A DNA stretch of 64,000 bases from Sulfurimonas gotlandica GD1 (GCF_000242915.1 NZ_AFRZ01000001.1:1550001-1614000), one strand, 5' to 3'; counted from the stretch's first letter, positions 36,937-46,682 are shown. Made by a program: numbers and translations. Notes: generated by a model not told the origin, from the letters alone.

Positions 36937-38748
36937 ATTTTAAAACACTATAAATTATATCTACTAATATCGGCAGTGTTCTTGTTACTCTTATATACTA
37001 GTTGGCAGTATATAGATTTTTTAAAATCTAAAAGAGATGCTCTGGCTGCATCAAAGCACAAAATCCAAGCACTCTCTATGCATGAAAAAGTAAGTAGTAT
37101 GATTTTACAAAAGCAAAAGTCTACTGTTGCTATGGCTTTGAGTATAGCAAGTGATCGGTATTTAGCAGAGAATATTAAAAATAGGCATATTAAAAGAGAT
37201 TATTACAAAGAGCTTATTGAGAAATTTAGAGAAAATACACTATATAAAAATATATGGATACAACTTCTAGATAAAGATATCAACTCACTCTACAGAAGTT
37301 GGAGCCCAAAAAGAGGTGACAGTCTTAAAAATATTAGACAAGATTTAGTAAATGTTGCCTTAACTAAAAAGGTGGCTTACTCTGTAAGTGTCGGCAAGTT
37401 CAATTTAACCATCAAAGCTATAGTTCCACTTTTTATAGGTGAAGAATTTATAGGTATTATTGAGGTAATTTCACACTTTAACTCTATCTCAAAGCAGTTA
37501 AAAAAATCAAATATAGACTCTGTAGTAGTACTCAAAAAAGAGTTTAAAAAACAGCTTGAGTATCCATTTACAAAACTATTTATTGATGACTACTACGTAG
37601 CAAACTTTGACGCACCACATGAAGCTCGTGATTACTTAAAAGAAAATGGAATTGAGAAGTATTTCAATAATTCATATAAGATAGAAAACGGCCAAATAAT
37701 AGCTTCTTATGAGCTGAAAAACAAAGATGAAAACCCTGTTGGTTACTACATTATGTTTAAGAAAATAGATACTATCTCAAATATGGATTTAGACTTTTTT
37801 ATGTTTAAGTGGCTTACACTTGGCATTATCGTTATAATGAGTATAGCTATAATCGTAAGTACAATGCTCTTTTTTGCAAACAGAAGACAGAAAAAATACT
37901 TTCACAATATTATAAACTCTGCTACAAATATTGTACTTATAAATAATAGAAAAACACTCTTAGATGTAAATATGATATTTTTTAAATATTTTGACAGATA
38001 TAAGACTCTTGAAGAGTTCAAGAAAGATAATGAGTGCATCTGTGACTTTTTTGTAGAAGAAGAAGGATGTATCAAGGCAGATATGGATGGCGTTAAATGG
38101 GTTGATTATCTTGTAGAAAACCACTCTAAAGTTCACAAAATAAAAATAGATATTTTTGGTAAGGTCTATTATTTTTCTGTAAGTGCTTCTAAGGTTTTAA
38201 AAGAGAAAAATTACTATAGCATCGTACTAACCGATATCACTGAACAAGAAAATTATAAAAAAGAGCTCGAGCATCTGAGTGTTACAGATGCCCTCACTGG
38301 CATCGGAAATCGCAGATATTTTCATCAAAAGATAGAAGAAGAGATACATCGCGCCAAGAGATATCAGCATCCACTCTCTTTAATCATGTTTGACATTGAC
38401 TTTTTTAAGCATGTTAATGACAAGCACGGACACAGTGTTGGTGATGAAGTTCTTATAGAGTACACTAAACTAATAAATTCCCTTCTTCGTGAAGGAGATG
38501 TGTTTTGTAGAATTGGTGGTGAAGAGTTTATAATCATACTTCCACACGCTTTAAGAGATGAGGCACAAAAAATTGCTGAAAAATTAAGAGCTAAGATAGA
38601 GTTTTGTCAAAAAGTTATTCCGATTACTATGAGTTTTGGCGTTGTTGAATACATAGTTGGTGAGGAAATAGAGTTTATCTTTAAAAGAGTAGATGACGCA
38701 CTTTATAAAGCTAAAGAGAGCGGAAGAAATATAGTTGTTGTTGGGTAG
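36937..38748 (+). CDS. membrane diguanylate cyclase, probable ATT start
   Basis: 603 residues if started at ATT 36937: membrane helix (about 8-26), periplasmic sensor of the double-Cache kind (about 30-270), second helix (about 293-314), a PAS-like segment (about 325-435), then GGDEF with active-site GGEEF. The first canonical start, GTG 36976, lacks a ribosome site and cuts the helix and its basic N-flank. The in-frame ATT has AAAAAAGG six bases upstream and gives an N-terminus of Leu-Lys-His-Tyr-Lys followed by an intact helix; a stop lies just upstream at 36919. bioF follows by 2 bp. Confidence 0.85.
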   Translation: MLKHYKLYLLISAVFLLLLYTSWQYIDFLKSKRDALAASKHKIQALSMHEKVSSMILQKQKSTVAMALSIASDRYLAENIKNRHIKRDYYKELIEKFRENTLYKNIWIQLLDKDINSLYRSWSPKRGDSLKNIRQDLVNVALTKKVAYSVSVGKFNLTIKAIVPLFIGEEFIGIIEVISHFNSISKQLKKSNIDSVVVLKKEFKKQLEYPFTKLFIDDYYVANFDAPHEARDYLKENGIEKYFNNSYKIENGQIIASYELKNKDENPVGYYIMFKKIDTISNMDLDFFMFKWLTLGIIVIMSIAIIVSTMLFFANRRQKKYFHNIINSATNIVLINNRKTLLDVNMIFFKYFDRYKTLEEFKKDNECICDFFVEEEGCIKADMDGVKWVDYLVENHSKVHKIKIDIFGKVYYFSVSASKVLKEKNYYSIVLTDITEQENYKKELEHLSVTDALTGIGNRRYFHQKIEEEIHRAKRYQHPLSLIMFDIDFFKHVNDKHGHSVGDEVLIEYTKLINSLLREGDVFCRIGGEEFIIILPHALRDEAQKIAEKLRAKIEFCQKVIPITMSFGVVEYIVGEEIEFIFKRVDDALYKAKESGRNIVVVG

Positions 38749-38750
38749 AT

Positions 38751-39845
38751 ATGTATTATGAAAATGAATTAAAAGCTTTAAAACGCTCGGCTAGATATAG
38801 AACTAGAGAAGTAGTGGACAACAATGTTTTAGACTTTGCATCTAATGACTACTTAGGTCTTTCACACAACAAAAAACTGCATAACCGAACTTGCCAAACA
38901 CTATCAGAACTCCCCATTCACAGTTCAAAAGCTTCTCTTTTGGTAAATGGTTACCATCAGATACATAAAGATTTTGAAGACTCTTTAAAAGAGGCAAATG
39001 GATTTGAAGATGCAGTAGTGTTAGGGAGTGGTTTTAATGCTAATATAGCTCTTATAGAAGCACTTGTCAGACGTGGCGATGATCTTTTTATGGATGAGCT
39101 TTATCATGCCTCAGGAGTGCTAGCATCTCAGATAAACGGTATAAATGTAAAGTATTTTAAACATAATGATATGAAAGAACTATCTGAGATGTTAAAATCT
39201 TCAGATGCTAAGAGAAAGGTAGTCGCAGTTGAAGGCATCTACTCTATGGATGGTGACTTAGTAGACTCTGAGGTTTTTAGCATCTGCGACAATGAAGATG
39301 CTATTCTTATCGTGGATGAAGCGCACAGTAGCGGTGTTGTTGGAGATAAACTTATGGGTGTTTTTGATCTTTACAACATAGATGCAAAACCAAACCACAT
39401 AAAGATGGGAACTCTTGGTAAAGCATACGGAAGTTTCGGTGCATACATTTTAGCATCTGAGCATATAGTTGACTACCTTATAAACCGTGCAAAACCGATC
39501 ATCTACGCTACGTCACTATCTCTTTATGATACTTTACTGGCTCATAATTCTCTGAAGTACATACTCTCAAACATAAACTCTTTAAAGGGCGAAATAGCAG
39601 TTCGTCAAAGAGTTGTTAGTGAGGAGCTTGGCATCAGTGTTGAGGGTCTAATAGTCCCAATACTAATCGGTGATAATGCAAAGGTAGTAGAGATTAAAAA
39701 CAGACTTTTTGCAAACGGTTATGCAGTCGGTGGCATCAGACAGCCAACTGTCAAGAGTGCTATTATCAGACTTATTGCCAGACTTGGACAGAGTGAAGAG
39801 GAACTAAGAGCTTTGTGTAAATCAATAAAAAGTATGACAGTTTGA
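38751..39845 (+). CDS. bioF: 8-amino-7-oxononanoate synthase BioF
   Basis: PLP enzyme of biotin synthesis joining pimeloyl thioester and alanine. Seen: NDYLGLSHN, SKASLLVNGYHQIH, the DELYHASGV loop, VDEAHSSGVVG and the PLP lysine in GTLGKAYGSFG. 364 residues, slightly shorter than E. coli BioF. The related KBL and serine palmitoyltransferase families share these motifs, but the N-terminus and length fit BioF best. Two bases after the cyclase gene. No other bio gene is near. Confidence 0.9.
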   Translation: MYYENELKALKRSARYRTREVVDNNVLDFASNDYLGLSHNKKLHNRTCQTLSELPIHSSKASLLVNGYHQIHKDFEDSLKEANGFEDAVVLGSGFNANIALIEALVRRGDDLFMDELYHASGVLASQINGINVKYFKHNDMKELSEMLKSSDAKRKVVAVEGIYSMDGDLVDSEVFSICDNEDAILIVDEAHSSGVVGDKLMGVFDLYNIDAKPNHIKMGTLGKAYGSFGAYILASEHIVDYLINRAKPIIYATSLSLYDTLLAHNSLKYILSNINSLKGEIAVRQRVVSEELGISVEGLIVPILIGDNAKVVEIKNRLFANGYAVGGIRQPTVKSAIIRLIARLGQSEEELRALCKSIKSMTV

Positions 39846-39875
39846 AATATTTAACAAGAGAGGCGCATTTTTTTT

Positions 39876-39887
39876 GTACAATTGTAC
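39876..39887. promoter_or_regulatory. 12-bp perfect palindrome upstream of the restriction-modification operon
   Basis: GTACAATTGTAC, 24 bases before the methylase start. It also contains a TACAAT -10-like box, so a protein bound here could control the promoter. Confidence 0.45.
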
Positions 39888-39910
39888 CAATAAAAAGTTG
39901 GAGATAACTC

Positions 39911-40924
39911 TTGTATAAAATATCGCAAAGAAGATACCTAGGCAATAAAAACAGAATTTTGGATTTTATAGCCGAGATCATAAAAGAAGAAGTCGGAAAT
40001 TTTAACTCTCTATGCGATATCTTCTCTGGAACAGGTGTCGTCGGAGAGTATTTTAATACAAAAAACAAGAAGATAATCTCTAACGATCTTCTTTACAATA
40101 ACTACGTTTCACTAAACGCTTTTTTAAATCCAGAGCCTTTCAATGAAGTAAAACTCCTAAAAATTATAGATGATTTTAACAAGCTTGATGTTGATGAGAG
40201 CAACTACTTTTCAGATAACTTTGGAGATAGATATTTCTCAATGAAAGTAGCTAAAAAGATAGGCTACATCAGAGAAAATATCAGAGACCAGTTTGTAAAT
40301 AATTTTATTAGCCAAAAAGAAAAAAATATACTTTTAACATCTTTGATGTACTCAGTTGATAGAATTGCCAATACTGTCGGACACTATGATGCATACATAA
40401 AAAAAGATATAAAAAAGCAAGAACTTGTTATGAAGATGCTTGAAATTTATAATGATAAAAACAGTAAAAATGAAGTACATAACAAAGACGCAAATCTTCT
40501 TGTAAGAGATATAGAATGTGATGTTTTATACCTTGACCCACCGTACAACTCTAGACAATACTGTGATGCCTATCACCTTCTTGAAAACCTCTCTTTATGG
40601 AATAAACCTGAGGTCTTTGGAGTGGCGAAAAAGTTTGACAGAACTAAGATAAAAAGCGACTACTCAAAGATTAGCGCAGCAGAGAGTTTTGATGACCTTA
40701 TCCAAAACGCAAAGTGCAAATATATCTTACTTTCATACAACAACATGGGAGAAAAAGGCAACTCCAGAAGTAACGCTAAAATAAGTGATGAAGATATCAT
40801 AAAAAGTATGTCTAAGCGTGGTGAAGTCAAGATTTTCGAGAAAGATTATAAGGCTTTTACAACAGGAAAAAGTAAGCATAGCGACAATAAAGAGAGAGTG
40901 TTTTTTGTTAAGGTCAAAGTTTGA
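39911..40924 (+). CDS. DNA adenine methyltransferase of a type IIS system (motif order I-IV)
   Basis: 337 residues. SAM motif I (DIFSGTG, 36-42) precedes catalytic motif IV (DPPYNSRQY, 209-217), placing it in the alpha-like D12 group of N6-adenine methyltransferases. Start TTG 39911 with GGAG seven bases upstream. It overlaps the nuclease gene by 4 bp (TTGA). Taken with the next two genes it would methylate one strand of an asymmetric site. Base composition is like the neighbours. Confidence 0.88.
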   Translation: MYKISQRRYLGNKNRILDFIAEIIKEEVGNFNSLCDIFSGTGVVGEYFNTKNKKIISNDLLYNNYVSLNAFLNPEPFNEVKLLKIIDDFNKLDVDESNYFSDNFGDRYFSMKVAKKIGYIRENIRDQFVNNFISQKEKNILLTSLMYSVDRIANTVGHYDAYIKKDIKKQELVMKMLEIYNDKNSKNEVHNKDANLLVRDIECDVLYLDPPYNSRQYCDAYHLLENLSLWNKPEVFGVAKKFDRTKIKSDYSKISAAESFDDLIQNAKCKYILLSYNNMGEKGNSRSNAKISDEDIIKSMSKRGEVKIFEKDYKAFTTGKSKHSDNKERVFFVKVKV

Positions 40925-42690
40925 GAAAAGCCTGGTCTATCTCAACGACTGTACGGAATCCAGAAAGACTGCGTAATTTTCTAATAACTCTAAAAGAGAT
41001 TGAAAATGAAGAGTGGAATCATAAAACACAAATAGAGTTTCAAGCTAGACTTGTTAAAAATAGATATTATGGATTTGGGAGTACTCAATTTTATAATAAT
41101 TTACCATCACATCTTGTTGAGCATATTCAAGATATTAATCATATTATTACTTTGGATGAAGCTGTACATATTTTAGAGGAAAGAAATTATCCAGAGGGAA
41201 TAGCTATAAGAGGCAGAACATCATATAAGCCTCTTGAAAAAATAGGATTAGCTTCTATTGTAGATAGAAAAATAAAATTAACCTCACTTGGCAAATATTT
41301 ATTAGAAGATGATTATGATTTAGGTGAAATGTTTTTCAAAAGCTTTTTAAAATGGCAGTATCCAAACCCAGTGGACAGAGATTTCAGAGATGCCAAGATT
41401 TATAATCTAAAGCCGTTCATCTTGACTCTGCATCTTATAAATGAAGTAAACAAAATTTGCAGATTCAAAGATATGAAAGAGGTTGGCATCTCTAAAACAG
41501 AGTTTGAGATTTTTGGACAGACACTTCTGAACTACAAAGATTTAGAGACTCAAGCTAAGACTTTAGTTGAGTTTAGATTGGCACTAAAAGCGATTAAACC
41601 TCACAAAGAAAAAAAAGAGTTCATTCAAAAAAATATAGAAGAATTTTTAGCAGATTTTACAAATATAGATAACAATAATCTAAGTGATTATGCAGATAAC
41701 ACTATAAGATACTTTAGACTTACAAGACTCATTCACATTCGTGGTAATGGTTTTTACATAGACCTTGAACCAAGAAGAATGGTAGAGATAAATGCACTCT
41801 TAGAGACTTATGATGGAAGCAGTGATGAGTTTAGTAAGAAAGATTATATAGATTATATATCAGATATTAATCTACCTGTTTTACCGTGGCAGAGTGAGCA
41901 AGAGCAGAAGAAGATATCAGATGCGATAAAAGTGGAGGTAGAAGCTTTAGAGTTTGAGTTAGAGATGCAAGAATTTCTAGATGCAAAGAGTGTAGAAGAA
42001 CTTAGAGAATACCGAAAAAAACTCCAAAATATAAAGATAAAAAAAGAGCTTCAAAATCTCTCTAAAATAGATGAGACCATAGATGCACTAAACAACATAA
42101 GAAACTTAGATTTAAAGCCTAGTATAGCTCTTGAGAAGTACATAACGATGGCTCTAAACATCATCAACGATGCGAAAGAGATAAGAGCAAATTCTTTGGT
42201 TGGTGATGATAATGAGTTTATATTTACAGCTCCCGCAAACAAGCCTGATATAGAGTGTTACTATGAGAGTTTCAATAGTATCTGTGAAGTTACGATGTTA
42301 AATGGAAGAGATCAGTGGCATAATGAAGGTCAACCTGTTATGAGACACTTTAGAGATTTTGAGAACTCTTCATCTAATAAATCTAACTACTGTCTGTTTG
42401 TAGCTCCAAAACTTCATAGGGATACTATAAATACTTTCTGGTTTTCGCTAAAATACGAATACGAAGGAACCAAGCAAAAAATAGTTCCATTTACGATAAA
42501 TCAAATAATAGAAATTTTAGAAGTTATTAAAAAGTTAAAAGAAAAAGGTAAGCTCTTTTCGCATTTGCAGTTTCAAAATATACTAGATGAAATCGTCGCC
42601 TTAAAAGATGAAGATAGTGTAAATAATTCTGATGATTGGCTAAGAGCCATACCAGAGTCAATAAATAAATTTAGGAGAGAAGTTTTATGA
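40921..42690 (+). CDS. AlwI/BstNBI-family type IIS restriction endonuclease
   Basis: 589 residues. The N-terminus (KAWSISTTVRNPERLRNFL) is the hallmark of the AlwI/PleI/MlyI/BstNBI DNA-recognition part. The C-terminal catalytic part shows D443, E456 (CEVT), E469 and H476 (PVMRH), with the 13/13 spacing that I recall for N.BstNBI. Family members cut a few bases outside GAGTC or GGATC; the site here is unknown, and it could be a strand-specific nicking enzyme. Start TTG overlapping the first methylase; ATGA overlap with the second methylase. A weak start may keep nuclease level low. Confidence 0.9.
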   Translation: MRKAWSISTTVRNPERLRNFLITLKEIENEEWNHKTQIEFQARLVKNRYYGFGSTQFYNNLPSHLVEHIQDINHIITLDEAVHILEERNYPEGIAIRGRTSYKPLEKIGLASIVDRKIKLTSLGKYLLEDDYDLGEMFFKSFLKWQYPNPVDRDFRDAKIYNLKPFILTLHLINEVNKICRFKDMKEVGISKTEFEIFGQTLLNYKDLETQAKTLVEFRLALKAIKPHKEKKEFIQKNIEEFLADFTNIDNNNLSDYADNTIRYFRLTRLIHIRGNGFYIDLEPRRMVEINALLETYDGSSDEFSKKDYIDYISDINLPVLPWQSEQEQKKISDAIKVEVEALEFELEMQEFLDAKSVEELREYRKKLQNIKIKKELQNLSKIDETIDALNNIRNLDLKPSIALEKYITMALNIINDAKEIRANSLVGDDNEFIFTAPANKPDIECYYESFNSICEVTMLNGRDQWHNEGQPVMRHFRDFENSSSNKSNYCLFVAPKLHRDTINTFWFSLKYEYEGTKQKIVPFTINQIIEILEVIKKLKEKGKLFSHLQFQNILDEIVALKDEDSVNNSDDWLRAIPESINKFRREVL

Positions 42691-43463
42691 AGTTAGACCA
42701 AGTTTATAACGCCGACTGCATCAAAACTTTAAACGATACAAAAAAGATTGCAAAAGAGAGTGTTCAGCTTATTTTTGCAGACCCTCCTTACAATCTCTCT
42801 GGAAATGCTTTGAAGTCTACAGGTAGTAAAACCGGTGGTGATTTTACTATGGTAAATGAAGATTGGGACAAAATGGAAGAACAAGAGTTTATCACTTTTA
42901 CTAACGAATGGGTGAAATCTTGTAAGGATATCTTAAAACCAAACGGTTCTATCTTTATTGCCTGTTCTTATCACAACATGGGCGAGTCTATTATGAGTCT
43001 GAAGTTGAATGGTTTTGATATAAAAAATATCATAACTTGGAACAAATCAAATGCGATGCCAAACCTAACACGAAGAGTTCTGACGCATACTACAGAGTTC
43101 GTTATCTGGGCTGTTAAAGGCAAGGGTTGGATTTTTAACTACGATATTTTAAAAGAGTTAAATCCTGAGAAACGTCAAGATGGAACAGATAAGCAGATGC
43201 GAGATATCTGGACATTGCCACTTTGTCAGGGTAAAGAGAGATTGCGTGATGCGGATGGGAAAAAAGCTTTGCATCCAACGCAGAAACCAGAAGAACTTTT
43301 AAAAAGAATAATTTTAGGATTTTCAAATGAGGGCGACCTAGTACTAGACCCTTTTGGCGGTAGCGGTACAACACCTTTTATAGCTAAAAAATACAAGAGA
43401 AATTATATAGCAATAGAGCGTGAGAAAAAGTACGCAGATGCGATAAGGCAAAGAGTAAGTTAA
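42687..43463 (+). CDS. DNA methyltransferase of a type IIS system (motif order IV-I)
   Basis: 258 residues of the N6/N4 beta class: motif IV (DPPYNLSG, 32-39) comes first and motif I (LDPFGGSGTT, 220-229) near the end, as in HinfI-type and MboII-type methylases. Its class differs from the first methylase, so the two were recruited separately, each for one strand of an asymmetric site. Start ATG overlaps the nuclease stop. Confidence 0.92.
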   Translation: MKLDQVYNADCIKTLNDTKKIAKESVQLIFADPPYNLSGNALKSTGSKTGGDFTMVNEDWDKMEEQEFITFTNEWVKSCKDILKPNGSIFIACSYHNMGESIMSLKLNGFDIKNIITWNKSNAMPNLTRRVLTHTTEFVIWAVKGKGWIFNYDILKELNPEKRQDGTDKQMRDIWTLPLCQGKERLRDADGKKALHPTQKPEELLKRIILGFSNEGDLVLDPFGGSGTTPFIAKKYKRNYIAIEREKKYADAIRQRVS

Positions 43464-43492
43464 GTATTACTAGAAATTGGATAGAATAAAAA

Positions 43493-44182
43493 ATGAATAT
43501 TTCCAAGCTGCATATTACTTTCAAAGATAAAACTTTAGTAGACATAGCCTTTGACATATCTTCATCTTTAGCTCTTGTAGGGCAGAGTGGAAGTGGAAAA
43601 AGTTTGACATTAAAAGCACTTTTGGGAATGTTGCCAAGCAGTATGGCGTGTGAGTTAGAAGTAGAAGCAGGCTTTGAGGTAAAAGCTGGAGAGAACATCT
43701 CCTTTGTTCCACAAAACCCTTTCACTGCTCTTTCTCCATTGACGAGAATCAGAAAACAGTTTTTTGTAGATGAAAAAAGAATAGAAGAACTTTTCGCTCA
43801 GGTTGATTTAGACATGGAGTTAGCTGATAGATTTGCTCCTGAACTCTCAGGCGGACAGCTTCAAAGAGTTGTTATTGCCATGGCGCTTGAACAAGATCCA
43901 AAACTCATCCTTTTAGATGAGCCGACTACAGCACTAGATCCTGAGACTAGAGTTTTAATCTTAGATTTGTTAAGAGAGTTGCAAAAGAAGCATGGATTTA
44001 AAATGCTTTTTGTCACACACGATATGTACTCGGCAAAACTTATCTGCGATGAGATATGTGTGATTAAAGACGGAAAAATAGTAGAGAGCGGAAACATGGA
44101 AACTATCTTAAATGCTCCACAAGAAGAATATACAAAAACTTTAATTGATGCAAATTTTGCAAACAGGGAATTTAGAAAATGA
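43493..44182 (+). CDS. ABC transporter ATP-binding protein, OppD/NikD-like
   Basis: 229 residues: Walker A GQSGSGKS, signature LSGGQLQR, Walker B LILLDEP, H-loop VTHD. Similar to DppD/OppD/NikD peptide or nickel importers but without their C-terminal extension. No permease or binding protein is next to it, so it is an orphan ATPase here. No clear ribosome site. ATGA overlap with the PBP gene suggests cotranscription. Confidence 0.88.
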   Translation: MNISKLHITFKDKTLVDIAFDISSSLALVGQSGSGKSLTLKALLGMLPSSMACELEVEAGFEVKAGENISFVPQNPFTALSPLTRIRKQFFVDEKRIEELFAQVDLDMELADRFAPELSGGQLQRVVIAMALEQDPKLILLDEPTTALDPETRVLILDLLRELQKKHGFKMLFVTHDMYSAKLICDEICVIKDGKIVESGNMETILNAPQEEYTKTLIDANFANREFRK

Positions 44183-46185
44183 TGAGAACTAAACTAAAAA
44201 ATATTTTTTTTAGTATTTTACTGCTGGGGTTTTTAACTCCATTTCTGGTACTGGGATATTTTTTAACTGCACACAGTTATGATATCTCTCCGCTTACAAA
44301 CTATAATCCAGATGTAACAACTAGAATTTATGATAAAAACGGCGATAAAATAGCAAACATATTTGACGAAAAACATAGATATTATGCATCTTTTTCAGAG
44401 ATTCCTCCAAGAGTTATTGAAGCTCTTGTAGCCATAGAAGACACAACATTTTTTGAACATCCAGGTATAAATATAGATGCTATCTTTCGTGCGGGTATTA
44501 AAGTGATTAAGGCCGGAAAAGCGGTAGAGGGAGCAAGTACAATTACTCAACAGCTTGTAAAAAACGTACTGCTAACAAGAGAGAAAAAACTATCACGTAA
44601 GATAAAAGAAGCTATATTTGCTCTAAAAATAGAACGGGCTCTTACAAAAGAGCAGATCTTAGAGTGTTACTTAAATGAGATTTATTATGGACATGGATAC
44701 TACGGCATCAAAACGGCTGCTGATGGTTATTTTCATAAAAAACTAGATGACTTGACTCTGAAAGAGATGGCCATTTTAGTTGGTCTGCCAAAAGCACCAA
44801 GTACTTATGCACCTACAAAAAATTATGAAATATCTATGGGAAGAGCAAACCGTGTAATATCCAGAATGCACATACTTGGCTGGATAGATGAAGATACATA
44901 CACAGAAGCTTTGCTTGAAAGTCCTAAAGTTTTCGATGACACACTTACTCAAAACAAAGCTCCTTTTATAGTTGATGAAGTTGCCAGACGTGCATCTGGA
45001 CTTGGCATCCAGGATATGAAAACAGGTGGATATGAGATATATACAACTATTGATATCAGACTTCAAGAAGCAGCAAGAGATGCGCTGAAGAATGCTTATG
45101 ATAATTCACTAGAGCGCATAGAGGGTTACAAGGTAAGAGAAGCAAAGATACTAGAAACAAATCCAGAATACGAAATATCTCAGGATGTAAACACAACTCT
45201 TTTAAATGGTTCACTGGTTTCACTTGATTCAAAAACAGGAGATATTTTGGCTCTTGTTGGAAGTGTTGATTATAAGACTTCATCTTACAATCGTGCAACT
45301 CAAGGAAAAAGACTTCCAGGTTCTGCATTTAAACCGTTTATTTATCAAGTCGCTGTTGATCTTGGTTACTCAGGAGCCACTGAACTTGTAGATATTGCCA
45401 GAACTTATACTTATGAAAAAGATGGTGAAGAGATGAAATGGCAGCCTAATAATTATGAAAAAAACTATAAGGGTCTAATTAGTTTAAGAGAGGCTCTCAT
45501 CCATTCTAGAAATCTGGCAACAATCAATCTTGTAAATGATATAGGACTGGAGCAACTACTACGAGAGTTGAAAAAATTCGGCATAGAAAATCTTCCTCAT
45601 AACCTTTCAATTTCTCTTGGAACGATTACACTTTCACCTTTAGAGCTTGCTAAATATTACACATCTTTTGCAAATCATGGTTTGCAGGTAGAACCGCATC
45701 TCATTATCTCGATAGACAAAAATGCTAAGACTATATATGAAAAAACACAAAGTACTAACTATATAACAGCACCAACTCAAGCCTATATAATGACGACAAT
45801 CTTAAGAGATGTTGTTAACAGAGGAACTGGAAGAAATGCTAGAGCCAAAGGCATTGAGCTAGCAGGGAAAACAGGAACTACAAATAATAATATAGATGGT
45901 TGGTTCGCCGGTTACTCTCCTACAATAGAGACTATAGTATGGTTCGGAAACGATGATAATACCCCAATGCACAGATGGGAAACCGGCGGTAAAATAGCAG
46001 GTCCTGCATTTTCACAGTTTTACGAAAATGTACTAAGATTATATCCTCAAATACAAAGAGAGTTTGTAGCTCCTGAGGGAATTGTCGAAGTTGATATTGG
46101 CGGTAGAAAAGAATATTTTAGTGATATTTCTAAGCCACCAAGAGCAGAAAAAGAAGCAAATGCAGAAGAGGAGTTGTTGTTTTGA
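44179..46185 (+). CDS. class A penicillin-binding protein 1A
   Basis: Bifunctional peptidoglycan polymerase, 668 residues. Membrane anchor (10-30); glycosyltransferase GT51 with catalytic E87 (EDTTFFEHPG), GASTITQQLVKN and NEIYYGHG; transpeptidase with S382-x-x-K385 (GSAFKPF), S443-R-N445 and K564-T-G-T567. Complete. Close to E. coli MrcA in layout but shorter, as in other Campylobacterota. The stop overlaps the start of the next gene by one base. Confidence 0.96.
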   Translation: MMRTKLKNIFFSILLLGFLTPFLVLGYFLTAHSYDISPLTNYNPDVTTRIYDKNGDKIANIFDEKHRYYASFSEIPPRVIEALVAIEDTTFFEHPGINIDAIFRAGIKVIKAGKAVEGASTITQQLVKNVLLTREKKLSRKIKEAIFALKIERALTKEQILECYLNEIYYGHGYYGIKTAADGYFHKKLDDLTLKEMAILVGLPKAPSTYAPTKNYEISMGRANRVISRMHILGWIDEDTYTEALLESPKVFDDTLTQNKAPFIVDEVARRASGLGIQDMKTGGYEIYTTIDIRLQEAARDALKNAYDNSLERIEGYKVREAKILETNPEYEISQDVNTTLLNGSLVSLDSKTGDILALVGSVDYKTSSYNRATQGKRLPGSAFKPFIYQVAVDLGYSGATELVDIARTYTYEKDGEEMKWQPNNYEKNYKGLISLREALIHSRNLATINLVNDIGLEQLLRELKKFGIENLPHNLSISLGTITLSPLELAKYYTSFANHGLQVEPHLIISIDKNAKTIYEKTQSTNYITAPTQAYIMTTILRDVVNRGTGRNARAKGIELAGKTGTTNNNIDGWFAGYSPTIETIVWFGNDDNTPMHRWETGGKIAGPAFSQFYENVLRLYPQIQREFVAPEGIVEVDIGGRKEYFSDISKPPRAEKEANAEEELLF

Positions 46186-46682
46186 TGAAAAATATATTAC
46201 TAGCTTTGTTACTACTTAGCAGTATGGCAAGCGCAGAACTGTTTAAAAAGTCAAATGTAGGAGTAGGTGTAGCTATCGGTGGTGGTACTGTAACTACGGT
46301 TAGAGACGGACAGCAAAACTACACAATACTTGGTGTTAATGCTGATTATTTCGTAATAGATAACTTGTCTGTAGGTATTGGTTTTATGAGTTGGTTAGGT
46401 GCTACTCCTACACTAAACCAAATTACAGTTCCGGTTACTTACTACATACCTCTAAATGAAAAATTGCGTCCATATGTTGGAGCATTTGTAAGAAAGACTT
46501 ATGTAAGTGATGGTTATGAAGATTTTGAGTCGTATGGTGGAAAACTTGGTGTGGCTATGATTTTATCTCCGAACTCTTATATCGGTGCGGGGATGATAAG
46601 CGAACACCAATCATCTTGCTCTAAATGGCAAGATAGTTGCTCAAGAACATACCCTGAGTTTGTGTTCGCTTTCTCTTTTTAG
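46185..46682 (+). CDS. small outer-membrane beta-barrel protein
   Basis: 165 residues: signal peptide ending at ASA (about residue 18), alternating beta strands (VGVGVAIGGGTVTTV, LGVNADYFVI, YVGAFVRKTYV), C-terminal Phe (FVFAFSF). Resembles OmpW/OmpX-size 8-strand barrels. Two Cys near the end (SSCSKWQDSC) could form an extracellular-loop disulfide. I use ATG 46185 rather than a TTG one codon before. Coupled to PBP1A; convergent with the TSP3 barrel gene. Confidence 0.82.
   Translation: MKNILLALLLLSSMASAELFKKSNVGVGVAIGGGTVTTVRDGQQNYTILGVNADYFVIDNLSVGIGFMSWLGATPTLNQITVPVTYYIPLNEKLRPYVGAFVRKTYVSDGYEDFESYGGKLGVAMILSPNSYIGAGMISEHQSSCSKWQDSCSRTYPEFVFAFSF

Noticed and set aside
39772-40068. Minus-strand open frame over the bioF/methylase junction, as a possible antitoxin or control protein
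   Set aside because: It covers the promoter and start of the methylase, has no helix-turn-helix, and is low in likelihood.
39841-43463. Recent horizontal island with foreign composition
   Set aside because: By eye the base composition and codon use resemble the neighbours and I see no repeats or integrase at the borders; transfer is possible but not shown.
43493-44182. Complete peptide or nickel ABC importer
   Set aside because: Only one ATPase gene is present, with no permease or binding protein next to it.
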